Source: an uncultured Bacilli bacterium
Lineage (GTDB): Bacteria > Bacillota_I > Bacilli_A > RF39 > UBA660
DNA length: 27,361 nt
Direction: 5' to 3'
NCBI GenBank assembly: GCA_947627805.1
Contig: CANQXB010000005.1
Span: 1 to 27,361, forward strand
Each line of letters starts with the position of its first letter. Position 1 is the first letter of the stretch. Shown here piece after piece: positions 22,787 to 27,361 of this stretch. A program made the position numbers and the translations under genes. The notes beneath the pieces were generated by a model that was given only the letters and a program-made list of their open reading frames with translations, was not told where the DNA came from and made no database searches.

Positions 22787-24604
22787 ATGTTTAGAAGAAT
22801 AAAAAGACTATTATATATTAGTAAAATTAATTTTATTATCTATTTAGTTGGAATAGTTCTTTTTATTCTTTCTTTTTCTTTATTAAGTTTATCATTAATT
22901 AAATTAACGGGAATTGAAACAATTTTAAGAATAGTAGTTATTTTATTAATGATTGTTTATGGTATGTTTTATGCTTATAAAGCTTATCTTTATATGCTAA
23001 ATCGTAATAGAATAAAATTTGTTTTTTTATCTTTATTTCATTTTTTAATCATTGTTATCATTTTAATCTTCTTTTATTTTATTAATACTGTTTATGGTGA
23101 ATTAGGTAATTTAGGAGGTAAAGGTAAAGTTAAATATACGGGTTATTTAATTAGCTTAAAAGAAACAGATAGTATTAAAAAAGCGGGAATTACCTCAAAT
23201 AAAGATTCAATTGAAGGTTATAGTGTAGCCCAAGAGATAATTAAGAAAAATAAATTAGACTATGAACTTGTTGATTATTCTTCTTATGAAGATATGTTAT
23301 ATGCTTTATATAATAAAGAAATAGATGGGGCTTTTGTCGAAAGTAATTATTTAACTTATTTTAGTTCAAATGATAATGAAAATATGTTTTCGGATTTACA
23401 AGATAAAACTAAAGTCGTTTATGAAGAAAGTATTTTAAAAGAAAATAAAGATTTAAATTTAACGAGTAATAAAACTTTAAAAGAACCATTTACTATTCTT
23501 CTTTTAGGAGTAGATTCAACCGAAGATACAATGGAAGCCGCTAGTTCCTTTAATGGTGATACTTTAATGATGGTTACATTTAATCCTCATACTTTAAATG
23601 CCACAGTCTTTAGTATTCCAAGAGATTTATATGTACCAATTGCTTGTAAAAAAGGAAATAAAGCGAAAATAAATTCTTCTAGTGCTGGTGGTGTTTCTTG
23701 TGTTATTAATACTATAAAAGATTTAACGGGAATTGATATTGATTATTATGCTAAAATTAATTTTAAAGGAGTAGTGGACTTAGTTGAAGCTCTTGGAGGT
23801 ATCGATGTTGAAGTAACTTATAAATTCTGTGAACAAGATAGTAATCGTGATTTTTCCAATATGATTTGTTTAGATAAAGGAATGAAACATTTAAATGGTG
23901 AAGAAACTTTAGCTTATGCTCGTCATCGTCATTCCCTTCCAGGAGGAGATTTACAAAGAATACAAAATCAACAATTAATCGTCGAAGCAATGGCGCGAAA
24001 ATTAATTTCTTTAAATACTTTAACCGATTTTAAAGATATTTTATCTTCAGTTAGTAAAAATGTGGAAACTAATTTATCAAGAGAACAAATTTTATCAAGT
24101 TATAATATTTTAAAAGATGTTGTTATTAATTTAATGCAAAAAAATAGAAGTGTGACTGCCCAAAAAGGTTATTTAGAAGTTTATGATTTAAAAGTTTTAA
24201 CTCCAAGTGGTCTTTATAGTGCTGCTTTAGGTTATTATGAAGATAGTTTAAATGAAATTATTAAAATGATGAAAATAAATTTAGAGTTAGAAGATGCCGA
24301 AATGATTAAAGATTTCTCTTTTGACGCGAATACTTTATATGAAACTAAAGTCTATGGTAAAGGCATTAAAGGTCAAATAAGAGATGAAGTTGTTCCTGAT
24401 TTTACTTCCCAAAGTGTAACAATGGCGGAAAATTGGGGTATTGAAAAAAATATTACGATAATAAAAGAATATGTTACGGAAGATAATGCTTTATATAATC
24501 CGGAAGTAAATGTCGGTTTAATTGCTTCCCAAAGTGTTAAAGCGGGAGCCTCAACTAATAATGTTAAAGAAATCACAATTTATATAAATAGTGTTTTAGA
24601 ATAA
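22787..24604 (+). CDS. LytR-CpsA-Psr (LCP) ligase with extra SBP-like and PASTA-like parts
   Basis: LCP enzymes attach anionic polymers or polysaccharides to peptidoglycan from lipid-linked precursors. This 605-aa protein has three helices (about 16-41, 46-67, 76-98) rather than the usual one. Next is a region at about 120-215 resembling a small solute-binding domain (GYSVAQEIIKKN, YEDMLYALYNKEIDGAFVES). The LCP domain spans about 234-400: LLGVD with Asp243, SIPRDLYVPI with Arg279, and ARHRHSLPGGDLQR with Arg379 and Arg381. Residues about 534-603 resemble a PASTA domain (VPDFTSQSVTMAENWGI, GLIASQSVKAGAS, ITIYIN). It should sit in the membrane with its catalytic part outside. It is last in the operon, before a strong terminator. 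Confidence 0.9.
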   Translation: MFRRIKRLLYISKINFIIYLVGIVLFILSFSLLSLSLIKLTGIETILRIVVILLMIVYGMFYAYKAYLYMLNRNRIKFVFLSLFHFLIIVIILIFFYFINTVYGELGNLGGKGKVKYTGYLISLKETDSIKKAGITSNKDSIEGYSVAQEIIKKNKLDYELVDYSSYEDMLYALYNKEIDGAFVESNYLTYFSSNDNENMFSDLQDKTKVVYEESILKENKDLNLTSNKTLKEPFTILLLGVDSTEDTMEAASSFNGDTLMMVTFNPHTLNATVFSIPRDLYVPIACKKGNKAKINSSSAGGVSCVINTIKDLTGIDIDYYAKINFKGVVDLVEALGGIDVEVTYKFCEQDSNRDFSNMICLDKGMKHLNGEETLAYARHRHSLPGGDLQRIQNQQLIVEAMARKLISLNTLTDFKDILSSVSKNVETNLSREQILSSYNILKDVVINLMQKNRSVTAQKGYLEVYDLKVLTPSGLYSAALGYYEDSLNEIIKMMKINLELEDAEMIKDFSFDANTLYETKVYGKGIKGQIRDEVVPDFTSQSVTMAENWGIEKNITIIKEYVTEDNALYNPEVNVGLIASQSVKAGASTNNVKEITIYINSVLE

Positions 24605-24635
24605 AAAAATTCCAAAAATCAATTGGAATTTTTTT
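24603..24635. terminator. Bidirectional terminator
   Basis: AAAAAAATTCCAA (24603-24615) pairs perfectly with TTGGAATTTTTTT (24623-24635) around a 7-base loop. It overlaps the LCP stop codon and faces the convergent hicB. Confidence 0.88.
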
Positions 24636-24640
24636 ATAAA

Positions 24641-25030
24641 TTATAATAAATTTAGTTCCTTTTTTAATCCTTCTTGTAATATTTTAGAAAAATTTAATCC
24701 TTTATTATCTGCTAAATTTTTTAACCACTCTGGCATAGTAACAGTGGTGTTAACAGTTTTAGAAGATATTCTTTTTTCATGCTCTAAAACATCTAATTCA
24801 ACCATTGTTATAAATTCATTTTTTTTAACTTTAATGTTCATATAGTCAATTGTGGGTTTTGGTAAATTATTTTTATATTCTGGTAACATATTATATAAAG
24901 CATCTTGAGCCATATAATAGGCATCTTCTAAACTATCTCCAAAAGTAAAAATATCTTCAAAATCAATAAATTTTACATTATATTTATTTCCTTCTTTAGA
25001 AAATAATGCTGGGTAAAAGTATTTATTCAT
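24641..25030 (-). CDS. hicB: HicB-type antitoxin
   Basis: This 129-aa protein has the HicB partial RNase-H-like domain (FYPALF, YNVKFIDFEDIFTFGDSLEDAYYMAQDAL) at about 1-60. A C-terminal ribbon-helix-helix type segment (about 92-127; TVNTTVTMPEWLKNLADNKG) would bind DNA. In HicAB modules HicB neutralises the mRNA-cleaving HicA and represses the operon. The cognate hicA lies just upstream on the same strand but carries an in-frame stop. The promoter of the pair contains a palindrome suitable as its operator. The coding frame here is intact and looks maintained, so the protein may persist as an orphan antitoxin or regulator. Confidence 0.9.
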   Translation of the reverse strand: MNKYFYPALFSKEGNKYNVKFIDFEDIFTFGDSLEDAYYMAQDALYNMLPEYKNNLPKPTIDYMNIKVKKNEFITMVELDVLEHEKRISSKTVNTTVTMPEWLKNLADNKGLNFSKILQEGLKKELNLL

Positions 25031-25067
25031 TTTTTAACAATTTGCTTATCAAAAAATATTTAATAAA

Positions 25068-25247
25068 TTACAGCTTTAAACCTGTTATTTTTGCTATTTG
25101 TGATAAAGTTCCTTTAGGAATATCTCATTTATGATTAGGAATTATGCAAATTATGTTATTTTTTTTGTATTTCATATGCGAACCCTTTTGACTTATTAAA
25201 ACCCATCCATCTTTTTCTAAAGCCCTTATCACTTTTTTGACAACCAA
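25068..25247 (-). pseudogene. hicA: hicA toxin gene interrupted by an in-frame TGA
   Basis: Read on the minus strand from TTG 25247, the frame gives a near-complete HicA of 59 codons. It starts VVKKVIRALEKDGWVLISQ, continues KGSHMKYK (with the conserved GSH histidine), NNIICIIPNHK, then a TGA at 25127-25125 (codon 41), then DIPKGTLSQIAKITGLKL and TAA. The part after the stop is typical HicA, so a single nonsense change split it. GGAGG is 8 bases before the TTG, and a consensus promoter lies upstream. The gene ends 37 bases before hicB. If not suppressed, the 40-residue remnant lacks the last strand and helix and should be inactive. Confidence 0.82.
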
Positions 25248-25272
25248 ATTGTTTGCCTCCTTCCTTTATTTA

Positions 25273-25301
25273 ATTATACATTTTTTCACGACACGTGTCA
25301 A
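25273..25301 (-). promoter_or_regulatory. Consensus hicAB promoter with palindromic operator
   Basis: On the minus strand, TTGACA (25301-25296), 17 bp, TATAAT (25278-25273) is a perfect sigma-A promoter. The palindrome GACACGTGTC (25290-25299) overlaps the -35, where HicB could bind. Confidence 0.8.
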
Positions 25302-25353
25302 CACATATAATATATGCTTTTTTTAAAAAAATATACATAACACAAACAAATTG

Positions 25354-25578
25354 TTATTTGCTTTTTGGGTAAGGTTTTCTAACATTGGTCTTATTTAATA
25401 AATAATCTATTGAGACATTATAAAAATCCGCTAAGTTACTTAAATAGTTTATGGGTATTAATCTTTTTCCTATTTCATATTCGGAATATTGTTGTTGCTT
25501 TATATTAAGTACTTTAGCAACATCTTTTTGTAATAAATCATTATCTTCTCTAATTTCTTTTAATCTATTTATATTCAT
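25354..25578 (-). CDS. Small XRE/Cro-CI type regulator
   Basis: This 74-aa protein is essentially only a helix-turn-helix: LKEIREDNDLLQKDVAKVL, the recognition helix around KQQQYSEYEIGKR, and NLADFYNVSIDYLL. Such minimal regulators are common in prophages and integrative elements. AGGTG lies 8 bases before ATG 25578. It is transcribed away from the large surface protein gene. The two promoters overlap at a 17-bp palindrome, so this protein very probably controls both. No ligand domain is present. A basic tail (NVRKPYPKSK) follows the domain. Confidence 0.9.
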   Translation of the reverse strand: MNINRLKEIREDNDLLQKDVAKVLNIKQQQYSEYEIGKRLIPINYLSNLADFYNVSIDYLLNKTNVRKPYPKSK

Positions 25579-25601
25579 AATTTAACACCTGATTATATTT
25601 T

Positions 25602-25652
25602 CTTATACAAAACATTAGTTGTGTTGACAACACAAAACAAATTTTGTATAAT
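25602..25652. promoter_or_regulatory. Overlapping divergent promoters with a 17-bp palindromic operator
   Basis: Plus strand: TTGACA (25624-25629), 17 bp, TATAAT (25647-25652) toward the surface protein. Minus strand: TTGTCA (25630-25625), 17 bp, TATAAG (25607-25602) toward the XRE gene. The -35 boxes share five bases, and the perfect palindrome TTGTGTTGACAACACAA (25619-25635) is centred on them. One bound dimer could block both promoters. Confidence 0.85.
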
Positions 25653-25661
25653 TTAGTTAAT

Positions 25662-25681
25662 ATACAAAACATAATTTGTAT
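25662..25681 (+). promoter_or_regulatory. Inverted repeat in the leader of the surface protein gene
   Basis: ATACAAA (25662-25668) and TTTGTAT (25675-25681) form a 7-bp inverted repeat just after the predicted transcript start (~25659). Matching half-sites occur at 25604-25610 and 25643-25649, a possible second operator set. I see nothing further in the leader up to the AAGGAAG ribosome site. Confidence 0.4.
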
Positions 25682-25770
25682 GTAAATATTTAATATTATA
25701 AAAAATTAAAAAAATTTTAACACTAAATCGTTTTCGGGATTTGCAACAATAAATTAAAGGAAGAAGAATT

Positions 25771-27276
25771 ATGAAAGATATTTTAAAGAAAATAAATAAG
25801 AAAGAGAAAGTAATAATTGGCATAACTCTAGGAGTAATAGTAATAACCTTAATAAGTGTAATAGTAAAAGATACACATGCTTATTATAGTGATAAAACAG
25901 AAATATCATTGTTTAATGCTAAAATAGGGAACTTTAAACCAGTTATAAATACTTTTTATATAAAAGATACAAATACTCCAAAATATACTAATCAAAATAT
26001 AAATACAGTATATCTAAGTTGGGGAAATAATAATAAAAATATAAATGAGATGTGTATAACAGAAGGAGATATAAATAGTTGTAGTTGGCAAGCAATAAAT
26101 ACAAGTACACAATATACATTTGCAACAGAAACAGAAGGTCCCAAAGTAGTAAAAGGTTACATAAAAGATAAAGCTGGAAATAAATCACTAGAAAAAAGTG
26201 ATACAATCATTTATGATAAGACAGCTCCAACGATAAACAAAGTAGAGGCCACAACCACTACTGAAAATTCTATAACCGTTAATGTCACAGCCAATCAAGA
26301 TTTAAGTGGAGTAACAGAATATTGTTATGCAACTTCTCAAACAGGTCCATACACATGTAAAAGTGAAAGTACAAATCAATATACTGGCTTAGATAGCGGA
26401 AAAGAATATACATTCTGGATCTACTTAAAAGACAAGGCAGGAAATGGAGTACAAGGAGATGCTACTCAACATAAATTTCAAACAGAAGATAAACCAAAAA
26501 CACCATTAGAAATGTTAACTGAAAAAGGAAAAAATACATTCACATTAAAAAATGGTATGTATCGATTTGTAGGAACTAAAGATGAAGTAACAAATAACTA
26601 TATCTGTTTTGGAACAGATGATAAGAAAACATGTCTTGGAACACCCGGAACCTATATGTATAGAATAATAGGCTTAACAAGTGAAGATGATAATATTATC
26701 AACCTTCCAGCTAAATCTTTAAAACTAATCAAAGCCATCCCATCAAGCGGATTAAGACAATGGGACAGTAGTTATTCAAGTGATGTTAAATGGGATGCTT
26801 CTGCAATGAAAACATATTTAAATGGAACATTTTATAATAGTATAAAAGATGCTAAGCCAAATGGAGCATATTGGGATTCCATAATATTAAGTCATAGTTG
26901 GTATAATGCTGACTACACAAGTGTCCCAGCAACAGAACCAACAACATCCCATACAACTGCAAGTAAAATAGGCTTAATGTATGTAACAGATTATAAAAAT
27001 GCAGGGAGTCAAAATACAAATGATTGGCTATTTATAAAAAATGGATGGAGTACAAATTCCTCATTAAGTGGGAATGCACTTTATGAATGGACCTTAAGTA
27101 GGTATGGCTACAGCCGCTACGGCTATTACGGTGCGTGGTATGTGGGTACAAGTGGCGGCTTGAGCGACAGCACTTTGGACAGCGCGCGTGCGGTTCGCCC
27201 AGTCTTCTATCTTCAATCCGGGGTATCGCTTGTAGGTACAGGATCAACTGAAGATCCATTTAGAATAGCTGCTTAG
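25771..27276 (+). CDS. Surface-anchored protein with FN3/Ig-like region and C-type-lectin-like variable C-terminus (candidate DGR target)
   Basis: This 501-aa protein has a lysine-rich start, one helix (about 14-34) and then DTHAYYSDKTEISLFNAKIGNF-like sequence, reminiscent of TasA/camelysin-type exported proteins. Ig/FN3-like repeats at about 75-245 each contain YIKDKAGN or YLKDKAGN. A C-terminal domain (about 250-501) has FTLKNGMYRFVGT, YWDSIILSHSWYN, YEWTLSR, and the final RAVRPVFYLQSG..GTGSTEDPFRI. That ending resembles DUF6273/formylglycine-enzyme-like lectin folds used as DGR targets. Most of the gene prefers A-ending codons (ATA, GTA, GGA, ACA), unlike its neighbours, suggesting transfer. 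From about codon 445 the base use changes sharply (see the entry at 27105). AAGGAAGAAG precedes ATG 25771. It is driven from the divergent XRE-controlled promoter. Ligand unknown; surface display is inferred. Confidence 0.8.
   Translation: MKDILKKINKKEKVIIGITLGVIVITLISVIVKDTHAYYSDKTEISLFNAKIGNFKPVINTFYIKDTNTPKYTNQNINTVYLSWGNNNKNINEMCITEGDINSCSWQAINTSTQYTFATETEGPKVVKGYIKDKAGNKSLEKSDTIIYDKTAPTINKVEATTTTENSITVNVTANQDLSGVTEYCYATSQTGPYTCKSESTNQYTGLDSGKEYTFWIYLKDKAGNGVQGDATQHKFQTEDKPKTPLEMLTEKGKNTFTLKNGMYRFVGTKDEVTNNYICFGTDDKKTCLGTPGTYMYRIIGLTSEDDNIINLPAKSLKLIKAIPSSGLRQWDSSYSSDVKWDASAMKTYLNGTFYNSIKDAKPNGAYWDSIILSHSWYNADYTSVPATEPTTSHTTASKIGLMYVTDYKNAGSQNTNDWLFIKNGWSTNSSLSGNALYEWTLSRYGYSRYGYYGAWYVGTSGGLSDSTLDSARAVRPVFYLQSGVSLVGTGSTEDPFRIAA
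27105..27240 (+). other. Candidate DGR variable region (VR) at the 3' end of the surface protein gene
   Basis: By hand count 70 of 120 bases in 27109-27228 are G or C, in a window otherwise far below that. Codons 445-471 split into two classes. Variable-looking positions use NNC/NNT codons reachable from AAC/AAT by changing A (TAC, AGC, GAC, GGC, CGC, TAT, ACT). Fixed-looking positions use adenine-free codons (GGC, GGT, GCG, TGG, GTG, TTG, CGT, GTT, CGC), though the same gene elsewhere prefers GGA, GTA, GCA and AGA. A constant block (ARAVRPVFYL) closes the region, as before the initiation of mutagenic homing site. Template and reverse transcriptase are not in the window. Confidence 0.62.
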
Positions 27277-27315
27277 CTCCGGACAGTTTTGAATAAGATA
27301 AGGAAATAGAAAAGG

Positions 27316-27361
27316 AAAAAAGCAAAAGAGTGCGACCAAAGAAGCATGATTTTGCTTTTTT
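27316..27361 (+). terminator. Hairpin after the surface protein gene, running off the window
   Basis: AAAAAAGCAAAA (27316-27327) pairs with TTTTGCTTTTTT (27350-27361) around a 22-base loop. It could be a terminator; hairpins are also known just downstream of DGR variable regions. Confidence 0.5.

Noticed and set aside
25125..25127. TGA in hicA read as tryptophan (mycoplasma-type code)
   Set aside because: Tryptophan is TGG in all long genes, none of which contains in-frame TGA, and TGA ends the 126-aa membrane protein, the CPBP gene and toxin 1.
24641..25578. Template repeat or reverse transcriptase of the DGR upstream of the surface gene
   Set aside because: I found no GC-rich near-copy of the variable region and no reverse transcriptase frame in the window.
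25653..25770. Riboswitch in the ~110-base leader of the surface protein gene
   Set aside because: No recognisable aptamer and no terminator or sequestering hairpin; only an operator-like inverted repeat.
27032..27259. 75-codon minus-strand frame opposite the GC-rich end of the surface protein gene
   Set aside because: Its Arg/His/Cys-rich content is a by-product of the GC-rich plus-strand codons; no ribosome site or family resemblance.

Overview
The window is a very AT-rich, densely packed bacterial segment read with the standard bacterial code: TGA ends several genes and tryptophan is TGG. The genes point to an uncultured, strictly anaerobic, gut-type low-GC Firmicute, probably one of the Bacilli lineages near the Mollicutes/Erysipelotrichia (RF39-like). 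The evidence is a choloylglycine (bile salt) hydrolase, pyruvate:ferredoxin oxidoreductase for pyruvate oxidation, and many small membrane proteins. An LtaS-type enzyme and an LCP ligase imply a cell envelope with a wall and anionic polymers, so this is not a wall-less mycoplasma. The lineage is an inference.

Bases 1-12.5 kb are chromosomal housekeeping and accessory genes. In order they are: a membrane-tethered XRE regulator, bile salt hydrolase, a DUF1003 protein (minus), a small membrane protein with a Ca2+-type P-ATPase, a flavin reductase-like protein with a YjbR/MmcQ protein, guanylate kinase (minus), a small acidic protein, an ECF sigma/anti-sigma pair, a DUF3267 protease-like protein with a membrane-anchored glycerophosphodiesterase, and an unrecognised soluble protein. 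Bases 12.47-14.36 kb are a GntR/ABC ATPase/ABC-2 permease operon with a clear operator over its promoter.

Bases 14.36-15.10 kb look at first like an empty gap. They hold a tandem duplication of a compact two-RNA unit. Each unit has a 29-30 codon minus-strand gene for a one-helix hydrophobic peptide and a convergent plus-strand antisense RNA with its own promoter and terminator. These have the layout of type I toxin-antitoxin modules. They are followed by nifJ, a minus-strand CPBP protease/metallophosphoesterase pair, and a three-gene envelope operon (LtaS-like, unknown anchored protein, LCP ligase with SBP-like and PASTA-like parts).

Bases 24.64-27.36 kb look like an acquired island: hicB with a nonsense-mutated hicA, a small XRE regulator, and, across a shared palindromic divergent promoter, a 501-aa surface protein. 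The last ~130 bases of that protein's gene switch abruptly to about 58% GC. There, NNC/NNT codons at putative variable positions alternate with adenine-free codons at fixed positions. This is what the variable region of a diversity-generating retroelement (DGR) target should look like. No reverse transcriptase or template repeat is in the window, which ends 85 bases after the gene.

Promoters across the window often have a -10 box so close to the gene that the predicted transcript starts at, or a few bases before, the Shine-Dalgarno sequence. Predicted leaders are about 8-16 nt, and one gene looks essentially leaderless.
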